A stretch of 64,000 nucleotides of DNA from Arthrobacter sp. UNC362MFTsu5.1 (GTDB lineage Bacteria > Actinomycetota > Actinomycetes > Actinomycetales > Micrococcaceae), in NCBI RefSeq assembly GCF_000685965.1, contig NZ_JMLE01000016.1, positions 1 to 64,000 of the forward strand, read 5' to 3'. Shown piece after piece: positions 1 to 9,160 of the stretch. Within the stretch, counting starts at the first letter, position 1. Each line of letters starts with the position of its first letter. The notes beneath the pieces are model-generated. The model did no database searches, was not told the DNA's origin, and worked only from the letters and a program-made list of their open reading frames with translations. The position numbers and the translations under genes were made by a program.

Positions 1-4
1 CCCG

Positions 5-667
5 TCAGTACAGTTCGCCGACCGGGATCTCCACGGCCAGCCGGTTGGACGGGCCGGCCAGCGGGCAGGCCCAGGCCTCGTTGTAGGCGCAGGAAGGGTT
101 GTAGGCGAAGTTGAAGTCCAGGATGAACTCGGCGTCCGGCCCTGATCCCAGCACGCCGTGGAAGGCGCCCTTGATCGTGTCCAGCAGGTAGCGTCCGGCG
201 CCGTAGCTGCCGCCGGGCTGACCCGCCGTTGCATCCCGGAACGGCACGAAGATGCCGCCGCCGTAACCGTGCAGCTTCCAGACGGCCAGCTGGCCCATCT
301 CGGGCAGGTCGAAGGTTCCCAGGCGGACAAACCTGACCACCCCGTCGGTGCCCGTCTCAACGTTCATTTCCCGGCCGGCTCCCTCTTTCGTCAGGCGCAC
401 GTGGAACCTGTAGATGGGATCGTAGTCCGCTGTCCGGAGGCCGCTGAACGTGGCTTTGGAGGCGGCGGTGAGTGCCGACGCCGGGTGGGTGCCGAACATC
501 CTGTCGCGTTCCTGCCGCCAATACGAGTGCGCCTCGGCGGGGCTGTCCACGGCTATCCTGCGGACGTTTTGGTACATGGCGAAGGTCCGGACCCGCCAGT
601 CGGCAATGTCCAGGGCCGAGATGTGCGCCACGCTGTCCTGCTCCGTCTCAAAGTGCTGTTCCGCCAT
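5..667 (-). CDS. DUF1684 family protein
   Basis: A 220-residue soluble protein. The C-terminal half carries the DUF1684 hallmarks: a Gly-rich GGSYGAGRYLLDTIKG stretch, then DFNFAYNPSCAYNEAWACPLA near the end, with conserved Asp, Asn and Cys. No signal peptide or membrane segment is seen. The molecular function of the family is not established. The ATG is six bases downstream of a TACGCT box (674-679) with no Shine-Dalgarno, so the mRNA is probably leaderless. It is divergent from the lipoprotein gene starting at 766. The family call is firm; the role is unknown. Confidence 0.85.
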   Translation of the reverse strand: MAEQHFETEQDSVAHISALDIADWRVRTFAMYQNVRRIAVDSPAEAHSYWRQERDRMFGTHPASALTAASKATFSGLRTADYDPIYRFHVRLTKEGAGREMNVETGTDGVVRFVRLGTFDLPEMGQLAVWKLHGYGGGIFVPFRDATAGQPGGSYGAGRYLLDTIKGAFHGVLGSGPDAEFILDFNFAYNPSCAYNEAWACPLAGPSNRLAVEIPVGELY

Positions 668-673
668 GCCCCC

Positions 674-679
674 AGCGTA
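674..679 (-). promoter_or_regulatory. -10 box of DUF1684 gene (leaderless)
   Basis: TACGCT read on the minus strand, followed by exactly six bases and then the ATG at 667. This matches the TANNNT-N6-RTG pattern repeated through the window. Confidence 0.55.
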
Positions 680-753
680 GCCCTCTTTGCGGGCGGGAAA
701 GCCCGTGCGTCAACACTCCGGCCCGAAGGCGGCGGCCGCGCCGGGCGCGCGGC

Positions 754-759
754 TACTCT
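754..759 (+). promoter_or_regulatory. -10 box of lipoprotein gene (leaderless)
   Basis: TACTCT followed by six bases and the ATG at 766. It supports 766 as the start rather than the longer open frame that begins upstream. Confidence 0.55.
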
Positions 760-765
760 TGCCTC

Positions 766-1593
766 ATGACAGGGAAGGCAATGGCCCGCAGGGCACGGCT
801 GGGCGCGGCGTTCATCGTTGCGGCCGCGGTGATGTCCGGATGCAGCGGCGACGGCAAGGGGCAACCGGCCTGGACGGCGGGCAGCAGCCCGTCCGAGAGT
901 TCGACGGCGGGAGGAACGCCGTCGGCGTCGGCAACAGGCGCAACTCCCGGACCCTCCGCAACCGGCGGACAGCCTTCGGCGTCCGGTACGGAATCCGCGT
1001 CCGCCGGTGCGACGGCCGCCGCGTGGAAGGTCTTTTCGGACCCCGCCAAGGTGGTCAGTTTCGAACTGCCCCAGGACTGGATCGCGCAGTCGGTCACACC
1101 GGACCAGGGGACGCTTCCGGGGGCCCTCAAGGTCGAAGTCAAGGACGCCAAGGGCACGTATCTGGCAACGCTTCAGACCGGCCTGCCATCGCCATCCCCG
1201 GCTGCCTGCGCGGACGCGGCCCGAAGGCCGTACGTGGTGGTCAGCAGTGTTCCGCTGGACCTGCCGCACCGTGAGGGCGACGGGCTGATCACCCCGCACG
1301 TGGTGTTCCGCGTGATCCAGGGATACAAGTACTTCGGCTCCTTCGGCATCACCAACGTGGTGGGAGGAAGCGACGGCAAAGCGTGCGCGCTGCAAAACGT
1401 GGTCCGTGGCCCCGAAGGCAAGGGCGACGTCTCGTTCGGTGACCTGGCCGCGATCAGGGCCTTCGCCGCGGATGAGAAGGTAGCCCCCGCCAAGGCTTTC
1501 GACACCCTGGACCAGGCGGCCAGGTATGTCAACGAGGGCTCTGAATTTGCGAATGTCCAGCGGATGCTAATGTCTCTGAAGATCAAAAGTTAG
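766..1593 (+). CDS. Secreted lipoprotein of unknown function
   Basis: 275 residues from the ATG at 766. A short basic N-terminus and hydrophobic segment lead to the lipobox VMSGC (Cys26), so the mature protein should be lipid-anchored outside the cell. Residues about 30-85 are a Ser/Thr/Gly/Ala-rich linker. The rest is a globular domain with FELPQDWIAQSV near its start, resembling actinobacterial lipoproteins of unknown function. The open frame extends upstream, but the leaderless-type -10 box and the signal peptide fix the start here. An internal ATG at 781 is the alternative. Specific role unknown. Confidence 0.8.
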   Translation: MTGKAMARRARLGAAFIVAAAVMSGCSGDGKGQPAWTAGSSPSESSTAGGTPSASATGATPGPSATGGQPSASGTESASAGATAAAWKVFSDPAKVVSFELPQDWIAQSVTPDQGTLPGALKVEVKDAKGTYLATLQTGLPSPSPAACADAARRPYVVVSSVPLDLPHREGDGLITPHVVFRVIQGYKYFGSFGITNVVGGSDGKACALQNVVRGPEGKGDVSFGDLAAIRAFAADEKVAPAKAFDTLDQAARYVNEGSEFANVQRMLMSLKIKS

Positions 1594-1668
1594 TCCCGCC
1601 GCCCGCCCGTAAACCCAACCGGCCGGCACCGGGGACTGTTCGGCAACTACCTCACACCCCGGAGATAC

Positions 1669-2475
1669 ATGGAACGCAGCGTGGCCGCCCGCCTCGTCTT
1701 CAAGACCGCAGCTGAAACCAAAGTCGCGCTGGCGGTTGCCGTCGCAAGGAATCCGGGCTATTCGTCGCTCGTGGAGACGCTGTCGGTGACCTCCGGCACG
1801 GACCCGGTGCCGGTGACGGAGCTGTCCGACCACCACGGGGGCCGCTTCCATTACATGGAGTTCGCGGATCCCACGGAGGTGACCGTGGACTACTCGGCCA
1901 CGGTTTCCGGGCTGGCCCTTCCGGAAGAGCCCACCCGGATGGAACTCATCCGCTATGTCCGGCCCAGCCGCTACGCGGAGTCCGACCGGCTGCTGCCCAC
2001 GGCCTACGCGGAATTCGGCGGGCTCCAGGGCGAAGAGCTCCTGCTGGCCGTCCGCAACTGGGTCTTCAGCGAGCTTCGCTACGTCAGCGGTTCCTCCCGG
2101 GGGACCGACGGGGCGGTGGAGACGCTCCTGAACCGCCGCGGCGTGTGCCGGGACTTCGCGCACCTGGCCATTTCCCTCCTGCGTTCGAAGGACGTCCCGG
2201 CCAGGCTCGTGGCGGTATACGCACCCGGGCTGAGCCCGATGGATTTCCATGCCGTGGCAGAGGCCTATGTCAACGGCGCCTGGCATGTCATCGACCCCAC
2301 CGGGCTGGCGCCGCGCGAGAGCATGCTGAGGATCACCGCGGGCCGGGACTCCTCGGACACGGCCTTCCTGTCCACGGTGGGCGGAAGCCTGTCCCTGCGG
2401 GAACTTCGGGTGACCGCAGTAGTGGACGGGCAACTGCCTGCGGAGGACCCCGCCAGGCTCGTCGCGCTAACCTGA
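1669..2475 (+). CDS. Transglutaminase-like domain protein
   Basis: 268 residues. The N-terminal part (1-110) resembles the beta-rich extension found before transglutaminase-like domains in bacteria. The core has the papain-like triad: Cys160 in RGVCRDFAH, His194 in DFHAVAEAY and Asp209 in VIDPTG. No signal peptide, so it is probably cytoplasmic, and the likely activity is protease or amidase rather than cross-linking. The ATG is preceded by a GGAG ribosome site five bases away. It follows the lipoprotein gene by 75 bases and may be co-transcribed. Substrate unknown. Confidence 0.88.
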   Translation: MERSVAARLVFKTAAETKVALAVAVARNPGYSSLVETLSVTSGTDPVPVTELSDHHGGRFHYMEFADPTEVTVDYSATVSGLALPEEPTRMELIRYVRPSRYAESDRLLPTAYAEFGGLQGEELLLAVRNWVFSELRYVSGSSRGTDGAVETLLNRRGVCRDFAHLAISLLRSKDVPARLVAVYAPGLSPMDFHAVAEAYVNGAWHVIDPTGLAPRESMLRITAGRDSSDTAFLSTVGGSLSLRELRVTAVVDGQLPAEDPARLVALT

Positions 2476-2495
2476 CGCCGGCCCTGGCTAAGCAT

Positions 2496-2957
2496 CTAGC
2501 GCCCTGACAGGGACCCTCGCAGTTTCTCGGTAAGCCGCAGCAGTTCACGCTGTTCACTGGCGGTGAGCGCCGGCGTGATCAGCGCGGAAATGTCGCGGAC
2601 ATGCTCGCGTCCGATCTGCTTCTGCAGCTCCCGCCCGGCATCTGTCAGCTTCAGGAGGACCCCGCGTCCGTCCTGAGGTGCCGGCATACGCTCCACCAGT
2701 CCCCGCTTCTCCAGCCTCTCCACAAGCCTGCTGAGGCTGGACTGGCTGAGGAGCACGTTGTCATTCAGCTCATTCAACCGCAGCCAGCCGGAGGGGCAGC
2801 GCGAGAGGGTAAAAAGGACGTCGTATTCGTTGACGGCCAGCGACTTGAAGGCAGGGCCGGACTGGAGCCTTCGCATCACCGCCACCTGGGCACGGAACAG
2901 AGACTCCCAGGTTTCCGAAGCGAGTCTGACGGGCGAGCCGCCTGGCTGGGCGTTCAT
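2496..2957 (-). CDS. MarR family transcriptional regulator
   Basis: 153 residues with a MarR winged helix at about 30-110: a helix pair around LRLNELNDNVLLSQSSLSRLVERLEKRG (recognition helix) and the wing PAPQDGRGVLLKLT. Its ATG overlaps the TGA of the upstream monooxygenase gene (TGATG, 2955-2959), so the two are translationally coupled in one minus-strand operon. The 20-base dyad at 4133-4152 in front of the operon is the likely operator, which implies autorepression relieved by a small ligand. Ligand unknown. Confidence 0.9.
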   Translation of the reverse strand: MNAQPGGSPVRLASETWESLFRAQVAVMRRLQSGPAFKSLAVNEYDVLFTLSRCPSGWLRLNELNDNVLLSQSSLSRLVERLEKRGLVERMPAPQDGRGVLLKLTDAGRELQKQIGREHVRDISALITPALTASEQRELLRLTEKLRGSLSGR

Positions 2958-4081
2958 CAGGCGTCCTGGGCTGTCGGATTGGTCACTGCATCCTCCTGCA
3001 CCTGGGCGGCCAGCCGGGCTGCCACCCGCCCGGCGTGGGTGGGCGGTTCCGGCACATGCGCGGGCGTGAGGGCGGCGTACTCCTTGCGCAGGACCGGCAG
3101 GACCTCTTCGCCGAACAGGTCGAGCTGTTCCAGCACGGTCTTCAGCGGCAGGCCGGCGTGGTCAATCAGGAACAGCTGGCGCTGGTAGTCGCCGAAGTAC
3201 TCGCGGAACGTCAGGGTCTTTTCGATGACTTCCTGCGGGCTGCCGACGGTCAGCGGGGTCTGCGAGGTGAAGTCCTCCAGGGAGGGTCCGTGGCCGTAGA
3301 CCGGGGCATTGTCGAAGTACGGGCGGAACTCCTTGACGGCGTCCTGCGAGTTCTTGCGCATGAAGAACTGTCCGCCGAGGCCCACGATCGCCTGGTCGGC
3401 CTTGCCGTGGCCGTAGTGCTCGTAGCGTTCGCGGTAGAGGCCGATCAGCTGCTGGTAGTGCTCCTTGGGCCAGAAGATGTTGTTCGCAAAGAAGCCGTCG
3501 CCGTAGTACGCGGCCACTTCGGCGATCTGCGGCGTGCGGATGGAGCCGTGCCACACGAAGGGGGCGACGCCGTCGAGCGGGCGGGGTGTGGACGTAAAGT
3601 TCTGCAGCGGCGTGCGGTGCTTGCCGGACCAGTTCACCGTGTCCTCGTCCCACAGTTTGCGCAGCAGGCTGTAGTTCTCGATGGCCAGTTCGATGCCGTC
3701 CTGGATGTTCTTGCCGAACCAGGGGTATACCGGTGCCGTGTTGCCGCGGCCCATCACCAGGTCCACGCGGCCGTCGGCGAGGTGCTGCAGCATGGCAAAG
3801 TCTTCGGCGATCTTCACGGGATCGTTGGTGGTGATCAGGGTGGTCGCCGTGGACAGGATGATGCGTTCTGTCTGCGCCGCGATGTAGGCCAGCGTGGTGG
3901 TGGGGGAGGAGGAGAAGAACGGGCGGTTGTGGTGCTCGCCGATGGCGTAGACATCCATGCCGATCTCTTCGACCTTCTTGGCGATGGCTACGGACGCTTT
4001 GATGCGCTCGTGCTCCGTGGGCGTGCGGCCCGTGGTGGGGTCGGTGGTGATGTCACTGACACTGAATACGCCGATCTGCAT
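2957..4081 (-). CDS. FMN-dependent luciferase-like monooxygenase (LLM class)
   Basis: 374 residues from the ATG at 4081, which has an AGGAACGGAAGG ribosome site; the longer open frame upstream runs through the operator. Residues 1-340 form a luciferase-like TIM barrel with GEHH near residue 50, STATTLITTNDPV and VDLVMGRGN, matching the CE1758-type bacterial family. It should use reduced flavin from a separate reductase. First gene of an operon with the overlapping MarR gene. Residues after about 350 are an Ala/Pro-rich tail of no known role. Substrate unknown. Confidence 0.88.
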   Translation of the reverse strand: MQIGVFSVSDITTDPTTGRTPTEHERIKASVAIAKKVEEIGMDVYAIGEHHNRPFFSSSPTTTLAYIAAQTERIILSTATTLITTNDPVKIAEDFAMLQHLADGRVDLVMGRGNTAPVYPWFGKNIQDGIELAIENYSLLRKLWDEDTVNWSGKHRTPLQNFTSTPRPLDGVAPFVWHGSIRTPQIAEVAAYYGDGFFANNIFWPKEHYQQLIGLYRERYEHYGHGKADQAIVGLGGQFFMRKNSQDAVKEFRPYFDNAPVYGHGPSLEDFTSQTPLTVGSPQEVIEKTLTFREYFGDYQRQLFLIDHAGLPLKTVLEQLDLFGEEVLPVLRKEYAALTPAHVPEPPTHAGRVAARLAAQVQEDAVTNPTAQDA

Positions 4082-4132
4082 GATGTGCCTTCCGTTCCTG
4101 AACTGTTCGGGTCTGGTTTCAGTGTACCCGAG

Positions 4133-4152
4133 ATACATGCATTTGCATCTAT
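4133..4152. promoter_or_regulatory. Probable MarR operator
   Basis: Dyad ATACATGCATTTGCATCTAT: ATGCA-TT-TGCAT is perfect, and eight of nine arm positions pair when extended. It lies about 50-70 bases upstream of the monooxygenase ATG, where a repressor would block the promoter. Confidence 0.5.
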
Positions 4153-4201
4153 TGGTGGATGTAACGTCAGGCACGCCAGGATATTCCCGCATGGTTAAAC
4201 G

Positions 4202-4236
4202 GCCGTGCCCGTGCCACTTGGTGGCACGGGCACGGC
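4202..4236 (-). terminator. Intrinsic terminator after the RND gene
   Basis: A 16-bp perfect stem (4202-4217 with 4221-4236) and 3-base loop, followed on the minus strand by CGTTTAA. It is placed 40 bases beyond the RND stop codon, and may also insulate the operon that begins at 4081. Confidence 0.7.
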
Positions 4237-4273
4237 TGTTGTTCGGCTGCAGAAAGGCGTTCGGGTACCGCCG

Positions 4274-7200
4274 CTATTCGGGTTCGCCGGCCGCAGCGCG
4301 GCGGCCGGATACCTTCGGCACCATGCCCGTTGTCCAGTCGCGGAACTCGGCGTCGACGTCGTCCGGGGGCCCGAAGTCGGGACGTTCGTGCATTGCCCGG
4401 AGTAGGGCTTTCTTCTCGCGGCGCCCTTCCACCAGCCGGTACAGGACCGGTACCAGCACCAGCGTCAGCGCCGTCGAGGACACCAGGCCGCCGATCACCA
4501 CGATCGCCAGCGGCTGGGAGATGAATCCGCCGCCGCCGGTCAGGCCGAGTGCCATGGGCGTCAGGGCGAAGACGGTGGCCAGCGCGGTCATCAGGATGGG
4601 GCGGAGGCGCTGCCGGGCCCCGTGCGTGATGGCATCGGCCACGCTCATTCCGGGGGCCTTCATTCCGGAGGGCCCGGTCCGCGGTTGCCGGTACTGGTTG
4701 ATGAGGTCGATCAGGACGATGGCGTTGGTCACCACGATGCCCACCAGCATCAGCATGCCGATCAGCGAGGGCAGCCCCAGCGGCACCCTGGTCACCAGGA
4801 GGAGCGCGATGGCTCCCGTGGCGGCGAACGGGACGGACACCAGCAGGATGAGCGGCTGGATGAGCGATTTGAACGCCGCCACCATGATCACGTACACGAT
4901 GGCGATGGCGGCGAGCAGGGCCAGGCCCAGCTGCTGGAAGGATTCTGTCTGCTGGGTGGTGGCCCCGCCGATCTCCGCCGTCACGCCTGCGGGCAGTTCC
5001 ACTCCCTTGAGCCGGTTCTGCACCTCTGTGCTCACGGCGCCAAGGTTGGCGCCCGACGGCGTCACCGAGACCCGCGCGGTCCGCTGGCCGTTGCTGGCGG
5101 TGATGGACACCGGGATGTCCACCTGTTCCACGGAAGCGACGCTTCCCAGCGTAACGGCACCGCCAGCGGCCGGCAGCGGGATGTTCCGGACGGCGCTAAC
5201 GCTGGTGAAGCGGGTTCCCTCGCCGATCTGGACCGGGAAGTCGTTGGTGTCGATCCGCACCGTTCCGGCCGGCAAGGGGCTGATGGTGGAGGCCAGGACA
5301 CCGGCCACCTGCTCCTCGTTCAACCCCGCCGCGACGGCTTTGGCGCGGTCCACTTTGACCTGGACCACCGGCTGGCTGGCCGCAAGGTTGGTGGCAACCT
5401 CGGTGCTGCCGGGTACGCCTTCCATGGCCTTGACCATGGCGTCGCTGGCCGCCCTGAGGTCTGCGGAATTTGCCGCCTTCAGGGTGATGTCCACCGTGGA
5501 CGTGGTGCCGAACCCGCCCTGCTGGGAGCCTACGGAGATCTTGCCGACGTCACTGATTTTGGCCAGTTCGGTGCGGACGGTTTCCTGGAGCCTGGCCTGG
5601 TTGGCCTTCTCCTCGGTGACCACCGTGAACGAGGAGTTGGAGGCGCCGCTGGACGTCAGCGCGGTGAAGCCCGTTTGTGCGTTCCCTGACGTGACCTGGA
5701 CGTCCTTGATGCCGTCGATGTCCCGCAGGACTTCCTCGACCTTCACGGCGGCCGCGCTGGTATCTGTGAGGCTGGTTCCGGCGGGCAGGACTTGCCGGAC
5801 CGTCATGCTGTTCTCGCCGGAGCGGCCCAGCAGGTCGGTGGCGAGCAGGGGGGTCATGGCCGCCGTTCCGCCGAGCACCAGGACAGCCGCGATGAGTGTC
5901 ACCACCGGGTGTTTCTGTGTCTTGTTGAGGACTGGCAGGTATCCCCGCTGGAGCAGGCTACGCTGCTCCTTCTCATGGGCCCTGGCGGCGGCTTCCCGGG
6001 CCGCCTCTGCGGAAAGCTCGGCGCCCGCACTGCCGGCCGGCGTCCTGAGGAACCAGTACGCCAGGACGGGAACGATGGTGAGGGACACCAGGAGTGACGA
6101 GAGCAGCGCTATGGTCACCGTCAGGGCGAAAGGCCGGAACAGTTCGCCTGCCAGTTCCCCGACAAAGGCTATGGGGAGGAAGACGGCCACGGTGGTCAGG
6201 GTGGATGCCGTAATGGCACCGGCGACTTCCCGGATGGACGTGAGGATGGCGGAGAGCTTGGTTTCGCCATAGCTCAGGTGCCGCTTGATGTTCTCGATGA
6301 CCACAATCGAGTCGTCCACCACGCGTCCGATCGCGATGGTGAGTGCTCCGAGGGTCAGGATGTTCAGCGAGTATCCCGTGGCGGAGAGCCCGATGAACGT
6401 GATGAGCAGCGAGAGCGGGATGGACACGGCGGTAACCAGCGTGGACCGCACGGACATCAGGAACACCAGGATCACCGCGACGGCAAAGCCGAGGCCCAGG
6501 AGACCCTCCGTGGTGAGGTCCTTGATGGACTTTTCGATGAACGGGGCCTGGTCGAACACCGGGGTGAACTTGGCGTTGGATCCCAGCTCGGCTTCAAGCT
6601 GGCTGATGGAGTCCTTCACCGCGTGGGAGATCGCCACGGTGTCGCCTTCGGGCTTCTTCGTCACGGAGAGGGCAAGCGTTTCCTTGCCGTTGGTCCGGGT
6701 GATCGAGGTGCGTGTGTCGTCCTTAATGCTGACATCGGCCACGCTGCCGATGGTGGCGGCGTCCCTGGCGCCACCTAGCGGCAGGGCCTTGACGGCGTCC
6801 AGGGAGTCCACGGGGCTGCCGATCTGCAGCGAGAGCGTTTTGCCCTGTTCCTCGATGGTGCCTGCCGGAACCAGCGCCCCGTTGTTCTTCAGGGCGTTGG
6901 TGATGGACTGGAGGGTGGCGCCCTTGGCTGCCATGGCCTCGGGGCGGGGGAGGATCTGGATGTGCTGGGACGCACCGCCGGTGACGTCGGCGCCCCTGAC
7001 GCCGTCGAGCTTCTGGAGGCGGGGGACGCTGAGGCGCTGGAGATCGGCGTTCAGCTCACTGAGCGGTTTGTCGGAGGAGACCGCCAGGAAGACAATCGGG
7101 AAATCGCTGATGCTGCCCGCAATGGCCTGCGGCTGGACGTCGTCGGGCAACGTGCGCTTGGCATTGGAGATGGCACGGTCGATCTGGTTCCGTGCCCGGT

Positions 7201-7507
7201 CCAGGTTGGAACCGTACGTGAACACCATGGTGATCTGGGAAACGCCGGTGCGGGACGTGGACGACGTCGACTCCAGCCCCTCGACACCATTAAGCGCGGT
7301 CTCGAGGGGCCCGCTCACCTGCTTGTCCACCACTTCCGGCGAGGCCCCGGGCATGGCCGAGATGACCGTTATTTGCGGAAACTCGATGGAGGGAATGAGC
7401 TCCTGTTTCAGCGAGGACATGGTGATCACGCCGAACACCGACGCAAAGACGGTAATCAGCGCGATCAGTGCCCTGTTTGCCAGCGAAAGTTTAGCCAGCC
7501 GGTACAT
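4274..7507 (-). CDS. RND superfamily efflux permease (HAE1/AcrB-like)
   Basis: 1077 residues, typical of the family. An N-terminal membrane helix (about 10-30) precedes the first periplasmic-type porter domain. Helices 2-6 follow from about 330, with the proton-relay pair in GRVVDDSIVVIEN near residue 396. A second large extracytoplasmic domain spans about 545-850, and a second helix bundle follows to 1040. It probably exports lipophilic compounds by proton antiport. The ribosome site is AGGAG. It lies 69 bases after mqo on the same strand. No membrane-fusion or outer-membrane partner is nearby, as is usual for Gram-positive members. Substrate unknown. Confidence 0.9.
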   Translation of the reverse strand: MYRLAKLSLANRALIALITVFASVFGVITMSSLKQELIPSIEFPQITVISAMPGASPEVVDKQVSGPLETALNGVEGLESTSSTSRTGVSQITMVFTYGSNLDRARNQIDRAISNAKRTLPDDVQPQAIAGSISDFPIVFLAVSSDKPLSELNADLQRLSVPRLQKLDGVRGADVTGGASQHIQILPRPEAMAAKGATLQSITNALKNNGALVPAGTIEEQGKTLSLQIGSPVDSLDAVKALPLGGARDAATIGSVADVSIKDDTRTSITRTNGKETLALSVTKKPEGDTVAISHAVKDSISQLEAELGSNAKFTPVFDQAPFIEKSIKDLTTEGLLGLGFAVAVILVFLMSVRSTLVTAVSIPLSLLITFIGLSATGYSLNILTLGALTIAIGRVVDDSIVVIENIKRHLSYGETKLSAILTSIREVAGAITASTLTTVAVFLPIAFVGELAGELFRPFALTVTIALLSSLLVSLTIVPVLAYWFLRTPAGSAGAELSAEAAREAAARAHEKEQRSLLQRGYLPVLNKTQKHPVVTLIAAVLVLGGTAAMTPLLATDLLGRSGENSMTVRQVLPAGTSLTDTSAAAVKVEEVLRDIDGIKDVQVTSGNAQTGFTALTSSGASNSSFTVVTEEKANQARLQETVRTELAKISDVGKISVGSQQGGFGTTSTVDITLKAANSADLRAASDAMVKAMEGVPGSTEVATNLAASQPVVQVKVDRAKAVAAGLNEEQVAGVLASTISPLPAGTVRIDTNDFPVQIGEGTRFTSVSAVRNIPLPAAGGAVTLGSVASVEQVDIPVSITASNGQRTARVSVTPSGANLGAVSTEVQNRLKGVELPAGVTAEIGGATTQQTESFQQLGLALLAAIAIVYVIMVAAFKSLIQPLILLVSVPFAATGAIALLLVTRVPLGLPSLIGMLMLVGIVVTNAIVLIDLINQYRQPRTGPSGMKAPGMSVADAITHGARQRLRPILMTALATVFALTPMALGLTGGGGFISQPLAIVVIGGLVSSTALTLVLVPVLYRLVEGRREKKALLRAMHERPDFGPPDDVDAEFRDWTTGMVPKVSGRRAAAGEPE

Positions 7508-7576
7508 CTCATGGTCTCCTGGTGGGTTGACGGTCTAGTGGTTGGAGGTGGAACCGGCCGTAACCCGAACAGGGCG

Positions 7577-9082
7577 TCAGCTGGAGGGCGCGTCCACGGC
7601 TTCCAGCTGGAGGGCCTTGGCAGTTTCTGCCTCCAGCTGTGCGGCCAACTCCGGGTTGTCGTTGAGCTTGATGCCGTAGCCGGGCATCATTTCCTTGAGC
7701 TTGGACTGCCAGCCCTTGAAGTCCTTGGGGAAGGACTTCTGCAGGAGTTCGATCATGATGGGAACGGCGGTGGATGCTCCCGGGGAAGCCCCCAGCAGCG
7801 CTCCGATGGAACCGTCGCGTGCCGCGATCACCTCGGTGCCGAACTGCAGGACACCGCCCTTCTTCGGGTCCTTCTTGATGATCTGAACACGCTGGCCGGC
7901 GGTGATGAGTTCCCAATCGCCGTCTTTTGCTTCGGGGTAGTACTCGCGCAGGGCCTCGACCTTGTCGCCGTGACGCTTGGCCACTTCCTTGACCAGGTAG
8001 GCCGTGAGGTCCATGTTGTCCTTGGCCACGGCAAGCATCGGGATGATGTTGCTCGGGCGGATGGACAGCGGCAGGTCCAGGTACGAGCCGTTCTTGAGGA
8101 AGTTGGTGGAGAACCCGGCATACGGGCCGAACAGCAGTGAACGCTTGCCGTTGACGTAGCGGGTGTCCAGGTGCGGTACGGACATGGGCGGTGCTCCGAC
8201 GGAGGCCTGGCCGTAGACCTTGGCGCTGTGCTGGGCTGCGAGGGCCTCGTCGGTGCAGCGGAAGAACTGGCCGGAGACCGGGAAGCCGCCGTAGCCCTTG
8301 CTCTCCGGAATTCCGGAGGCCTGCAGCAGGTGGAGCGCGCCGCCGCCCGCGCCGACGAAGACGAACTTGGCGCGGATGTTGCCGTGCTCGCCGGACTGCT
8401 TGTGCTTGAGCGTGAGGTCCCAGCCGCCGCCCGGTGCACGGCGGATGCCGTTGACGTCGTGGCCGTAATTGATCTCCACACCGTTGTTGCCCAGGTACGT
8501 GGTCAGCTCGCGGGTCAGGGCGCCGAAGTCGACGTCGGTCCCCTCGGCTGCGCGGGTGGCAGCGATCCGCTGCTTGGCGTCCCGGCCCTTGACGATCAGC
8601 GGCGCCCACTTGGCGATCTGCGCGTGGTCCTCGGAGTACTCCATCGAGCGGAAGAGGGTATTCGGCTTCAGCGCCTCATACCGGGCCTTCAGGAAGTCGG
8701 CGTTGGCGTCCCCGATCACAAAGCTCATGTGCGGGACGGTGTTGATGAAGCCCTTGGGGGACCCGATGAGGGAGTTGCTGACCAGGTGGGACCAGAACTG
8801 GCGGGACAGCTGGAACTGCTCGTTGATGTGCAGTGCCTTGGAAGGATCAACCGAGCCGTCTTTGGCTGCGGGGGAGTAGTTAAGCTCACACAGCGCGGCG
8901 TGGCCGGTACCTGCGTTGTTCCACGGGCCTGAGCTTTCCAGGCCGGCTTCGTCGAGCCGTTCGAACAGCGAGATGGTCCAGTTCGGTTCGAGCTGCTTGA
9001 TGAACGCACCCAGGGTGGCGCTCATGATGCCGCCGCCAATCAGGACGACGTCGGCATGTTGGGTCTTGGATATGAAAGTCAC
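7577..9082 (-). CDS. mqo: Malate:quinone oxidoreductase
   Basis: 501 residues, the normal length. An N-terminal FAD-binding Rossmann motif, [14 protein letters not shown] (residues 11-24), is followed by Mqo signatures such as [23 protein letters not shown] and the C-terminal [20 protein letters not shown] membrane-associated citric acid cycle enzyme that oxidises malate to oxaloacetate and passes electrons to the quinone pool. It lies between the binding-protein gene and the RND gene on the same strand, with gaps of 78 and 69 bases. Confidence 0.96.
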   Translation of the reverse strand: MTFISKTQHADVVLIGGGIMSATLGAFIKQLEPNWTISLFERLDEAGLESSGPWNNAGTGHAALCELNYSPAAKDGSVDPSKALHINEQFQLSRQFWSHLVSNSLIGSPKGFINTVPHMSFVIGDANADFLKARYEALKPNTLFRSMEYSEDHAQIAKWAPLIVKGRDAKQRIAATRAAEGTDVDFGALTRELTTYLGNNGVEINYGHDVNGIRRAPGGGWDLTLKHKQSGEHGNIRAKFVFVGAGGGALHLLQASGIPESKGYGGFPVSGQFFRCTDEALAAQHSAKVYGQASVGAPPMSVPHLDTRYVNGKRSLLFGPYAGFSTNFLKNGSYLDLPLSIRPSNIIPMLAVAKDNMDLTAYLVKEVAKRHGDKVEALREYYPEAKDGDWELITAGQRVQIIKKDPKKGGVLQFGTEVIAARDGSIGALLGASPGASTAVPIMIELLQKSFPKDFKGWQSKLKEMMPGYGIKLNDNPELAAQLEAETAKALQLEAVDAPSS

Positions 9083-9160
9083 AATCAGTCTCCGATAGCA
9101 GCGGCTCTGGCTGTCACAGAATATCCCGAGCGCCCCTCTAACTGAAATTGGGGCGGTCCG

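Noticed and set aside
3957-6272. 771-codon open frame on the plus strand
   Set aside because: Antisense to the RND gene; Ser/Arg/Thr-rich translation with no domain. Long shadow frames are normal in high-GC coding DNA.
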